A DNA stretch of 49,533 bases from Chloroflexota bacterium. GTDB lineage: Bacteria > Chloroflexota > Dehalococcoidia > Lucifugimonadales > HRBIN23. The notes beneath the pieces were generated by a model. It ran no database searches. It saw only the letters and a program-made list of their open reading frames with translations, and was not told the origin of the DNA. Position numbers and translations under genes: made by a program. The stretch is from the NCBI GenBank assembly GCA_016210325.1, contig JACQUK010000090.1:1-49533 (forward strand), written 5' to 3'. Shown here one piece after another: positions 17,463 through 25,899 of the stretch (positions are counted from its first letter, which is position 1; each line of letters begins with the position of its first letter).

Positions 17463-18665
17463 TTGAAGCTCAACAGGGAGTCGGGGCAGTTGGAGGACAA
17501 CGGAGCGCTCCCCCAGGCAAAAGCCCAGCCTGGCGCCGGCAGCGGCCCACTACCCTACAGCCGCATCGTGGTCAAGGCCGGCACCAACCTGCTGACCGGC
17601 GGGACCGACCGCTTGGACCTGGAGGTGATGGCCTCGTTGGTGGGGCAGATCGCGCGGCTGCGCGACGGCGGCGCCCAGGTGATCCTGGTCTCCTCGGGGG
17701 CCGTGGCCGCCGGGGGCCAGACGCTGCACATCCCACGGGAGCGCCGGCGGGACATCCCCTTCCGCCAGGTGTTGGCGGCAGTGGGCCAGAGCAAGCTGAT
17801 GCACGCTTATGAGCAGCTCTTCGCCTGGAAGGGCATTCCGGTGGCCCAGGCCCTGCTGACCCGCAACGATGTGTCGGACCGCCTGCGCTACCTGAACACC
17901 CGGAACACCCTGTTGGCCCTGCTGGGGCTAGGCGTGGTGCCGGTGGTCAACGAGAATGACGTGGTGGCCGCCGAGGAGTTGGAAGGGGAGAGCTTCGGTG
18001 ACAACGATACGCTCTCGGCCCTGGTGGCCAACGTGGTGGACGCCGACCTGCTGGTGATGCTCAGCGACGTGGCCGGCCTCGCAACAGCCGACCCCCACAC
18101 TGACCGGGAAGCGAAGCTTGTCCCCAGGGTGGAGCGCATTGATGAGGCCATCATGGGGCTGGCCGGAAAGTCTCACAGCGGTAGAAGCCGCGGCGGCATG
18201 GTGACCAAGCTAGAAGCGGCCCGCCTGGCCGCCGCCTCAGGCGTGGCCGTGGTGATTGCCGACGGCCAGGTGCCCGACGTGCTGGTGCGCCTGGCCCAGG
18301 GCGAGGAGATCGGCACCTTCTTTGCTGCCACAGCCAGCAGGCTAGAGAGCCGCCAGCGCTGGCTGCTGAGCGTCTGCTCCAGGCAGGGGGCTATTCAGGT
18401 GGATACGGGCGCCGCCCGCGCCCTGCGCCAGCACGACCGCAGCCTGCTGCCGGCCGGGGTCAGGGAGGTGCAGGGCGAGTTCCAGCGGGGCGAGGTGGTG
18501 CCCATCCTGGGGCCGGACGGCCAGCGCATCGCCGCCGGCCAGGTCAACTATGGCGCTGAGGAGCTTCGACGCATCCAGGGGCGGCGCTCCCGCGAGATCG
18601 CCACCATCCTGGGGTACCAGTACGGAGAAGAGGTGGTGCACCGCAGCAACCTGGTGCCGGTGTAG
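17463..18665 (+). CDS. proB: Glutamate 5-kinase with PUA domain
   Basis: RIVVKAGTNLLTGG, LVSSGAVAAGGQTL, NENDVVAAEE, DNDTLSALVANVVDADLLVMLSDV, C-terminal PUA. Confidence 0.95.
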   Translation: MKLNRESGQLEDNGALPQAKAQPGAGSGPLPYSRIVVKAGTNLLTGGTDRLDLEVMASLVGQIARLRDGGAQVILVSSGAVAAGGQTLHIPRERRRDIPFRQVLAAVGQSKLMHAYEQLFAWKGIPVAQALLTRNDVSDRLRYLNTRNTLLALLGLGVVPVVNENDVVAAEELEGESFGDNDTLSALVANVVDADLLVMLSDVAGLATADPHTDREAKLVPRVERIDEAIMGLAGKSHSGRSRGGMVTKLEAARLAAASGVAVVIADGQVPDVLVRLAQGEEIGTFFAATASRLESRQRWLLSVCSRQGAIQVDTGAARALRQHDRSLLPAGVREVQGEFQRGEVVPILGPDGQRIAAGQVNYGAEELRRIQGRRSREIATILGYQYGEEVVHRSNLVPV

Positions 18666-18704
18666 GGGCAAGCTGGCGACTGCTACAGTTGTGACAAGCG
18701 CTGT

Positions 18705-19835
18705 ATGTCCGTATGTGGTGTCGATCCACCGGCGCAAACCGGTTGGTCGACATGGAGGGAATGGGTGGCCCGAGACCGGAATGAAGCGACGCTTCTCATC
18801 GGACAACTAGATAGAGCAACAGGGCTGTCAGCGAACATCCTCAGGAATTTCGACGCGAGGGCGCCTCTCAGCTCGGTGCTAAGTACTGCACGCGGTCTAG
18901 CTGCACTGAGGGGTGATACAGAGACAGTGGCGCTAATTGATTTCATGATATATGGCGTCGGCCAAGTTCCGGGGATTCAAGTGCCCTACAGCGATCCCGC
19001 GTACTTGAAGGCCCTTGACAGGTTTTGGAGCATATTCAGTGTGGTAGACTCCGAGAAAGCATTGTTGGCCGCTAGCTCTAACCAGCGCAACAAGGTGTTA
19101 CCACGGGAGCTTGTTGCTACGGCCGCGGTAAGTGTGTTGGAACAGGGCGATGCCCCCACAGCGCTCCAGCCGGGTGCCAGCGCGGGACAGTTCCATCGGT
19201 GGTTGATACTAAAGCATTCTCATGACCAAACGCAGGCAGCACTGTACCGAGCAAAAGCGTGGGTCTATCAGTATGTGTTCAATGTATCGCAGCAAGCGGC
19301 CCTTGAGAAGCAGGCCCTATCGCTGCTGGGACCAGACTACCGCATTGTGCTTAGTAGTTTGGCTGTTCTCGACACCGAGGTGGGCGCGGAGCTGAGGGCT
19401 GCCCTGGATGCCTTGGGCTCAGACAACCCAGCCAGTTGGGCGCTGGCGGCGTTGGGATGTAGGAGTGTTGTCTTGAAGCTTGGACGGCTATTGTGGAAGA
19501 GCAATGTTCCTACGTACAATTCCCAGTTGCACAAACGCAAACTAACCATACAAGCAGACCAAACTGGTGACAAAGAGGTCAACAAGCTTTGTGCGTATAT
19601 GGATAACGCGGCCGAGAATGCCCTACAGAGCGATAAGAAACTGCTGGAAGAAGCTGACGGGCTGCTTCACGTAGTGTATCAGGTAGGTTCCAAGGGGAAA
19701 GGGGGGGCCGAAAGTGCCCGTTACTCGGAGGCACGGAAGATCGTGGTCGATACGTTTCGACTCGTAGACATACTTGTGCAGGTCACAGGGCTGACGCCAC
19801 TGGTTACGCTTCCCAACGCTCAGCCGCCCAGCTAG
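18705..19835 (+). CDS. AbiTii-like protein (putative abortive infection)
   Basis: RNFDARAPLSSVLSTARGLAALRGDTETVALIDFMIYGVGQVPGIQVPYSDPAY resembles the AbiTii N-terminus; C-terminal ALAALGCRSVVLKLGRLLW...KLCAYMDN region as in AbiTii proteins; located between proB and proA. Confidence 0.5.
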   Translation: MSVCGVDPPAQTGWSTWREWVARDRNEATLLIGQLDRATGLSANILRNFDARAPLSSVLSTARGLAALRGDTETVALIDFMIYGVGQVPGIQVPYSDPAYLKALDRFWSIFSVVDSEKALLAASSNQRNKVLPRELVATAAVSVLEQGDAPTALQPGASAGQFHRWLILKHSHDQTQAALYRAKAWVYQYVFNVSQQAALEKQALSLLGPDYRIVLSSLAVLDTEVGAELRAALDALGSDNPASWALAALGCRSVVLKLGRLLWKSNVPTYNSQLHKRKLTIQADQTGDKEVNKLCAYMDNAAENALQSDKKLLEEADGLLHVVYQVGSKGKGGAESARYSEARKIVVDTFRLVDILVQVTGLTPLVTLPNAQPPS

Positions 19836-19883
19836 TCAGGCACAGGCGCGAAAGGTTAATCCCGGCGATAGACGAGGTCCAAC

Positions 19884-21164
19884 ATGCAGAGCGTTGCGAT
19901 TTCCGATGACTTGCTGGCCAAGGGGCGCGCCGCCCGCGCCGCCGCGCGCCAGCTCGCCAAGCTGCCCACGGGCACCAAAGACCGTGTCCTGCACACCCTG
20001 GCTGACCTCTTGGAGGCCCGTCAGGCGCAGGTGCTGGCCGCCAACGCCCAGGACGTGGCGATGGGCCGCGCCGGCGGCCTCGCCGAGGCGCTGCTGGACC
20101 GCCTGCTGCTGACCCCCGAGCGCCTGAAGGGCGTAGCTGCCAACGTGCGCCAGGTGGCGGCGCTGCCGGACCCGGTAGGCGAGCACTTCGACGTGCGGAC
20201 GCTGCCCAACGGCCTCATCGTAGGCCGAAGGCGGGTGCCACTGGGGGTCATCGGCGCCATCTACGAGAGCCGCCCTGATGTGACGATTGACTTCGCGGGC
20301 CTGTCCCTCAAGTCAGGCAACGCCTGCATCCTGCGGGGCGGCAGCGAGGCCATTACTTCAAATACGGCCCTAGTAGCCCTGGCGCGGGAGGCGCTGGCCG
20401 CCAACGGCGTCACGCAGGACGCCGTGCAGTTCGTGGAGAACACCGACCGGGCCCTGGTGCTCCAGATGTTGCAGATGAAGGAGTACATTGACCTGCTGGT
20501 GCCCCGGGGCGGCGCGGAGCTCATCTGCTTCGTAGCGGAGCACGCCGCCATGCCGGCGGTCACCGGTGGCGTTGGCGTGTGCCACACGTATGTAGACCGG
20601 GCCGCCGACCTGGGCAAGGCCGTGCCGGTGGTCTACAACGCCAAGGTGCAGCGGCCCAGCACCTGCAACGCCCTGGACTGCGTGCTGGTCCACACCGGGG
20701 TGGCCCCTCGCTTCCTGCCCCTGCTGGCCCAGGAGTTGGGCCCTGCCGGGGTGGAGCTGCGGTGCGACTCCCGCAGCCTCAGCCTGCTGGGGCCAGAGTC
20801 GCTGGCCAAGGTCGTCCCGGCCACGCAGGAGGACTGGGGCAAGGAGTTCCTGGCCCTGGTCCTGGCGGTGAAGGTGGTAGACTCGCTGGAGGAGGCCATC
20901 GCCCATATCGAGCGCTACGGGTCAGGGCACTCCGAGGCCATCCTGACGGAGGACTACGGGACTGCCATGCGCTTCCTGGACGAAGTGGACGCGGCAGCGG
21001 TGTTCGTCAACGCCAGCACCCGCTTCACCGATGGCGCCCAGTTTGGTTTGGGGGCGGAGGTGGCCATCTCTACCAGCAAGATGCACGCCCGAGGACCCAT
21101 GGGCCTACGGGAGCTTACTTCGTACAAATGGGTGGTGCTGGGAAACGGGCACGTACGGCAATAA
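19884..21164 (+). CDS. proA: Gamma-glutamyl phosphate reductase
   Basis: PLGVIGAIYESRPDVTIDFAGLSLKSGNACILRGGSEA; STRFTDGAQFGLGAEVAISTSKMHARGPMGLRELTSYK. Confidence 0.96.
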   Translation: MQSVAISDDLLAKGRAARAAARQLAKLPTGTKDRVLHTLADLLEARQAQVLAANAQDVAMGRAGGLAEALLDRLLLTPERLKGVAANVRQVAALPDPVGEHFDVRTLPNGLIVGRRRVPLGVIGAIYESRPDVTIDFAGLSLKSGNACILRGGSEAITSNTALVALAREALAANGVTQDAVQFVENTDRALVLQMLQMKEYIDLLVPRGGAELICFVAEHAAMPAVTGGVGVCHTYVDRAADLGKAVPVVYNAKVQRPSTCNALDCVLVHTGVAPRFLPLLAQELGPAGVELRCDSRSLSLLGPESLAKVVPATQEDWGKEFLALVLAVKVVDSLEEAIAHIERYGSGHSEAILTEDYGTAMRFLDEVDAAAVFVNASTRFTDGAQFGLGAEVAISTSKMHARGPMGLRELTSYKWVVLGNGHVRQ

Positions 21165-21215
21165 GACTTGTGAGTGCAGTGCGCCAGGGCGCGGCGTGTC
21201 CCCTTCGCCCTGGCC

Positions 21216-21539
21216 ATGCAGGAGACGGATGTGACGGCCTACTACTTTGAACGGGAATGCCGCACCGCTAACTCTGAGTGCTACTCCATTATGGAAGATG
21301 ACCGCTCCGTTGGGCGGCTGGACCTGCACTTCACCCACTCGGTGGTCCATGCCACCCTCTGCGTTGACGAAAGCATGACGCAGGAGAGCATCCACGAGCT
21401 TATTGAGATCATTGATGAGGAGCTGGTGGACGCCGTAGGGGTAAACCGGGAGGAGTTCATCGTTCACGTGCACCAGGGCCGCGACCTGGGAGTCTTCAGC
21501 GACCACGAGTTTGGCGAAAACGGCGGCGAGGCCGTGTAA
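21216..21539 (+). CDS. Hypothetical protein, about 107 aa
   Basis: MQETDVTAYYFERECRTANSECYSIMEDDRSVGRLDLHFTHSVVHATL...; followed by terminator. Confidence 0.65.
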   Translation: MQETDVTAYYFERECRTANSECYSIMEDDRSVGRLDLHFTHSVVHATLCVDESMTQESIHELIEIIDEELVDAVGVNREEFIVHVHQGRDLGVFSDHEFGENGGEAV

Positions 21540-21557
21540 CAACTGCCCGGAAATAAC

Positions 21558-21583
21558 AGCGGGGAGGTTCTAGCCTCCCCGCT
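21558..21583. terminator. Bidirectional terminator hairpin
   Basis: AGCGGGGAGG-TTCTAG-CCTCCCCGCT between convergent genes. Confidence 0.8.
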
Positions 21584-21601
21584 TTCCATTCCCCCCTGTC
21601 C

Positions 21602-22126
21602 TTACTTGCCAGTGAGCTTGCTGACGGCAGCTTTCAGGGCATCGAAATTGGGCTGGCTCCCTACCTCTGGTACATACTCGACGTACCGAATCACATCGCT
21701 CTGGTCAATGAGGAACACCGCCCTGGAGTGGTGGCCTCGCTCCTTCACCAGCACGCCGTACTGCTCCCCGAACTGCTTGTCTTTGAAGTCGGAGAGCGTG
21801 ACCACCTTGTCCACACCGTTCGCCCCACACCAGCGGCCCTGCGTCACCGGCTGGTCCATGCTGACCACGGCGATGACGGCGTTTTCGGGCAGGGTGGCTG
21901 CCAGCTCGTTGAACTTCTTGGTCTCCTCAGTACAGACCGACGTATCCAGGGAGAAGACCGAGGCCAGGACCTTGAATTTACCCTGGAAGGACTTCAGGCC
22001 GGCCGGTTGGTACCGCCTGTCCAGACAGGTGAAGTCAGGGGCCTTGTCCCCCGGCTTCAGCGCCGGGCCCACCAGGGTCAGTGGCTTCCCCCCCAGGGTC
22101 ACTGCACCAGCACGCTCCTGTGGCAT
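21602..22126 (-). CDS. tpx: Thiol peroxidase (atypical 2-Cys peroxiredoxin)
   Basis: VTLGGKPLTLVGPALKPGDKAPDFTCLD...SVFSLDTSVCTEETKKFNE. Confidence 0.88.
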   Translation of the reverse strand: MPQERAGAVTLGGKPLTLVGPALKPGDKAPDFTCLDRRYQPAGLKSFQGKFKVLASVFSLDTSVCTEETKKFNELAATLPENAVIAVVSMDQPVTQGRWCGANGVDKVVTLSDFKDKQFGEQYGVLVKERGHHSRAVFLIDQSDVIRYVEYVPEVGSQPNFDALKAAVSKLTGK

Positions 22127-22376
22127 AGCACCCCCCTTTGTAACTTGCCTCCGGCGACATCAAATACGCAATTCTTATTCTTTCAATCTTTTTGCTTCAC
22201 GTCAACCTGAAGGGCTATGAACCTTTTCGGGAGCAAGATCGTGGAAGCTGCGGCGTTCCAGGGACCTGTCCCCAAGGACCCCCACCATTAGCTTCTCCCT
22301 GAGACCTGGCAGAGGGGCAGCCCCAAGATGAGCCTAGGGATGAGACGGCGTTGTTGATACCCTGCCACTTCTTCGG

Positions 22377-22450
22377 CTCGTGGTGAGCTTGTCGAACCAT
22401 GAGCGGAGGTATCCCGGGTCCGCTCGCCCTTCGACTCAGGGCGAGCGGAC
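22377..22450. repeat. Repeat family C copy
   Basis: gctcgtggtgagcttgtcgaaccatgagcgga...gggtccgctcgcccttcgactcagggcgagcggac. Confidence 0.75.
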
Positions 22451-22506
22451 GATGCCAACGGGCCGCGTATGACGTCCGGAGGTGGCTGATAGCCTGCTGC
22501 CGCCGC

Positions 22507-23586
22507 TCATAGCGCGTAGTGCCGCCGCGCCGCCTGGTGCAGAGGGTCGTTCAGGCGGAACACGTCGGGGTTGCGCCCCAGCTCCAGGGCCAGCCAGTAG
22601 GTGAAGAGATAGAGGGGCGTCAAGTAGACGATGGGCGTGAAGAACTCCGGGACAGGTGGCAGTGACAGGACTTCGTGGGCAACGGCCGCCATGTCCTTGT
22701 CGCCCTCCTGGACCAAGGCAGCCAGGTGGGCGCCCGTCTCACGGACGGCCCGCCCTATCTCCAGGGCGCGCTCGTACCCCGGCCCCGGCGGCGCAATGAG
22801 GGTGACCAGGCACCCTGCTGTGGTGGCGACGAAGGGGCCGTGGAGGAACTCCTCCATCTCAAAGGCGGTGGTGACAGGGTACGCTGCCTCGTTGATTTTT
22901 AGCGCTACCTCGTAGGCGGTGGCGGCGTTAGGCCCCCACCCGGCGAAGCAGAACCATCCGGATCCCTTGACGCTTTTCGCCCACTGGCGTACCTGTGGCT
23001 CCAGGGCTAAGGCGGCTGTGACCTGTTCCGGCAAGGCTCGAAGAGACCCCGCGTGGGCCTCTCCGCCAAGGTGTACAGCCACCATCGCCAGGGACGTCAT
23101 GGCTCCGGTGTTGCTGATCGTGAAGGCTGAAGAGCGGTCCTGGTAGCTGGTCCGGAGCACCACGTCGGCCAGGTCCACCCTGGCGGCCGAGTCCTGGCCC
23201 GTCACCACGGCGGTCAGTGCCCCTGCCTGCTTCGCCAGGGCCAGGGCCTTGAGGGAGTACTGCTTGGTGCCCCGGTGGCTCAGCACAATGACCACGTCTC
23301 CGGCACCGAGCCGAGGCGGGTAGGCGCAGAACTCAAAAGAGTTCCAGGCGCGGGCGTCATCCCTGCCACCCACCTGGCGCAACAGGTGCTCACCCACCAG
23401 GGAGGCGTGCCAGGAGGTGCCGATGCCAACGATGTGGACCTGTCGCGCAGCGAGGACTCGGGCCGCCAACGCCTTGGCAGCTTCGCCCTGGGAGTCCAGG
23501 ATGCCGCGGACGGCTTTGGGCTGGTCGTGAATGCACTCGTACATGTGGTAGGGATGAGCAGAACGGGGTGCGGGTGGAGTTGCCAT
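22507..23586 (-). CDS. SIS-domain protein (GlmS isomerase-domain-like)
   Basis: HMYECIHDQPKAVRGILD, VHIVGIGTSWHASLVGEHLL, LSHRGTKQYSLKALALAKQAGA, EEFLHGPFVA. Confidence 0.85.
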   Translation of the reverse strand: MATPPAPRSAHPYHMYECIHDQPKAVRGILDSQGEAAKALAARVLAARQVHIVGIGTSWHASLVGEHLLRQVGGRDDARAWNSFEFCAYPPRLGAGDVVIVLSHRGTKQYSLKALALAKQAGALTAVVTGQDSAARVDLADVVLRTSYQDRSSAFTISNTGAMTSLAMVAVHLGGEAHAGSLRALPEQVTAALALEPQVRQWAKSVKGSGWFCFAGWGPNAATAYEVALKINEAAYPVTTAFEMEEFLHGPFVATTAGCLVTLIAPPGPGYERALEIGRAVRETGAHLAALVQEGDKDMAAVAHEVLSLPPVPEFFTPIVYLTPLYLFTYWLALELGRNPDVFRLNDPLHQAARRHYAL

Positions 23587-23674
23587 GCCTTACCTCCTTT
23601 ACACAGATGCCTGGTCCGACTAGAAGCCGCTGGGCCTCTCCAGGGCTACAAACTATCCCGAAATTGCCCGGGCA

Positions 23675-23700
23675 CCGCATCCTTCCACAGAAGGATGCGG
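23675..23700. repeat. Hairpin CCGCATCCTT-CCACAG-AAGGATGCGG, relative of 5830-5857
   Basis: Direct reading. Confidence 0.8.
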
Positions 23701-24054
23701 CATCATGCCCCCAGAAGCATTTTGGGATGAGTTCTAACACCATGCCCGGCTGGGCCAATCATAACTCACTATGCCTCCTACCGCTCCCTCCCAGAGGGAG
23801 TAGCCCCCAAGCCATTCGCCTTGCGGCAGGCATGAGGAGCACCCCCTTGGCGGGCCGCTGCACCCCGGCCCCTCCATCAGCATCCTATAGGACAGCACCT
23901 GTGGGATGCGACGTTTTCCGCACAGGAGAACGGCCATAGTATAATATGGGCCGAAAGCAGGTGGCCACTTAAGCGTTGCGGGGGGCCATTACGGCCCACG
24001 AAAGCGGCGAGGCGCTTTCTCACAGGTGGACCAAAGCTATGAGGTGAGGCAAGG

Positions 24055-24987
24055 ATGAAACCCGATTACGATGTGGTGATCATTGGCGGCGGGGCCGCGG
24101 GCCTGAGCGCGGCCCTCTATGCGGTGCGGGCGCAACTGAAGACCGTGGTCATCGAGAAGCTGGCCTGCGGCGGACAGATCCTGACCACCGACGTCATCGA
24201 GAACTACCCCGGCTTCCCCCAGGGCATCAAAGGGCCAGACCTGGCCAAGCTCATGGAGGAGCAGGCGGCCCGCTTCGGCAGCCAGGTCATCTATGACCAG
24301 GTGGAGAAGCTGGATGTCGGGGGCAAGGTGAAGGCAGTGATAGGCGCCGAGAAGACCTACACAGCCAGAGCCGTCATCATCGCCACGGGCGGCGAGCACA
24401 ACAAGCTGGGGGTGCCTGGCGAAGAGGAGTACGCGGGCCGCGGCGTCTCCTACTGCGCCACCTGCGATGGCAACTTCTTCGCCAACATGCCGGTGGTGGT
24501 GATTGGAGGCGGCGACGCCGCCATTGACGAAGGGCTGTACCTGACCCGCCTTGCCCAGCAGGTTACAGTGGTCCACCGCCGGGACGAGCTGCGCGCCAGC
24601 AAGGTCTTGCAAGAGCGGGCCCTGGCCAGCCCCAAGATGGACTTCCTGTGGAGCCACGTGGTCCGGGAGGTCCGCGGCAACAGCGAGGTGGACCGGTTGC
24701 TTGTCGAGGACGTCAAGACTGGCAAGCAGCGGGAGTTCCCCACCAAGGGGGTCTTCATCTACGTCGGCTTTCACCCCGCTACGGAGTCCCTCAAGAGTAG
24801 CGCGGTGCCCCTGGACAAGGCAGGCCACGTGATCACCAACATCCGCATGGAGACGGCCATCCCCGGCGTCTTCGCCTGCGGGGACGTGCGCCAGTTCTCC
24901 GACCGCCAGCTTGGCAGCGCTGTAGGCGACGGCATCACCGCCGCCCTCTCTGCCTACCGCTACATCACCGAAGGCCCGGAGGGCTAG
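24055..24987 (+). CDS. trxB: Thioredoxin reductase
   Basis: YDVVIIGGGAAGLSAALYAVRA, GVSYCATCDGNFF, VVVIGGGDAAIDEGLYL, GVFACGDVR. Confidence 0.94.
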   Translation: MKPDYDVVIIGGGAAGLSAALYAVRAQLKTVVIEKLACGGQILTTDVIENYPGFPQGIKGPDLAKLMEEQAARFGSQVIYDQVEKLDVGGKVKAVIGAEKTYTARAVIIATGGEHNKLGVPGEEEYAGRGVSYCATCDGNFFANMPVVVIGGGDAAIDEGLYLTRLAQQVTVVHRRDELRASKVLQERALASPKMDFLWSHVVREVRGNSEVDRLLVEDVKTGKQREFPTKGVFIYVGFHPATESLKSSAVPLDKAGHVITNIRMETAIPGVFACGDVRQFSDRQLGSAVGDGITAALSAYRYITEGPEG

Positions 24988-25017
24988 CGCGCCGTCAGGC
25001 CCACGCCGGGTCCCAAG

Positions 25018-25109
25018 AATAGCGATTCAAGCTGTAGGTCGGGTTTCCCAACCCGACCGTCCGCCGCGGGCAGGTTCGGAAACCTGCCCTACGGGGGTCA
25101 ATCGCTGTT
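25018..25109. repeat. MITE-like family A, copy 2 (inverted orientation)
   Basis: AATAGCGATTcaagctgtaggtcgggtttcccaacccgacc...gggcaggttcggaaacctgcccta...AATCGCTGTT. Confidence 0.8.
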
Positions 25110-25150
25110 TTCGGGCCGGGTCCAAGGTCCTCACTGGGGGCAAAAACACA

Positions 25151-25179
25151 CCGCCGTCCCGACTCAGTCGGGACGGCGG
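25151..25179. terminator. Bidirectional terminator
   Basis: CCGCCGTCCCGA-CTCAG-TCGGGACGGCGG then TTGTTGT, between convergent trxB and HesB genes. Confidence 0.85.
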
Positions 25180-25207
25180 TTGTTGTCAGGCAACGGTGCC
25201 AGGATAC

Positions 25208-25558
25208 TTACTCCTCGTGCTGACCGTGTCCGCCGCAGGAGCACTGGCCGCCGCAGGCACAGCCCTCGCCCATCGGCACGTTGGGGTTGGATACCACAAA
25301 CCCGCTCCGCATCAGGTCGTCAATGTAGTCAATGTTGGCCCCCTCCAGCACCGGGGCGCTCTCGTTGTCTACCACAATCTTGAGGCCTTCGGCCTCAAAG
25401 GTAAGGTCGTCTTGACGAGGCTCCTTCTCCAGGGTCAGCATGTACTGAACGCCGTGGCCGGATGGCACGACCAGGATCCTCAGCGCCGAGTCTGGCGCGT
25501 TCTCTTCAACCAGAATCTCCTTCAGCTTCTCCACCGCCAGCGGACTTACGGATATCAT
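25208..25558 (-). CDS. HesB/IscA-family iron-sulfur assembly protein
   Basis: MISVSPLAVEKLKEILVEEN...LRILVVPSGHGVQYMLTLE...CACGGQCSCGG C-terminal Cys-rich tail. Confidence 0.88.
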   Translation of the reverse strand: MISVSPLAVEKLKEILVEENAPDSALRILVVPSGHGVQYMLTLEKEPRQDDLTFEAEGLKIVVDNESAPVLEGANIDYIDDLMRSGFVVSNPNVPMGEGCACGGQCSCGGHGQHEE

Positions 25559-25661
25559 GCCGCTCCTTTCAGGTCCCCCGCGTTTTCGGCCCATGCAAGG
25601 CGCCACAAACGATACTAGCACGGCCCCATAGGGGAGTCAAGGCAGACCGAACGCACCGCCA

Positions 25662-25782
25662 GGGTCAGTTCATTGTGGGTCATCCACCCCCCATCCTAGC
25701 CTCCCTCCGTTCACAGGGGAAGGGACCCTCCTCACCCCCGCAAGGGGGAGAGTCAGAGAGGGGGCGAAAGCGAACAGGCCCT
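25662..25782. repeat. Intergenic repeat family B, copy 3 (inverted)
   Basis: cattgtgggtcatccacccccatcctagcctccctcc...agggaccctcctcacccccgcaagggggagagtcagagaggggg. Confidence 0.75.
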
Positions 25783-25899
25783 GGGCACTCGCCCGGCATG
25801 TTCTCGACCACGGCTCCGGCGTGTATACTGTGGGCGACCTGCGGGCAGCCCGCGTGTCCATTTCCACGAGAGACCTACTCCACACCAGAAGGAGGCGTT

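Noticed and set aside
22215-22400. 61-aa ORF beginning MVRQAHHEP
   Set aside because: Spurious translation of repeat family C.
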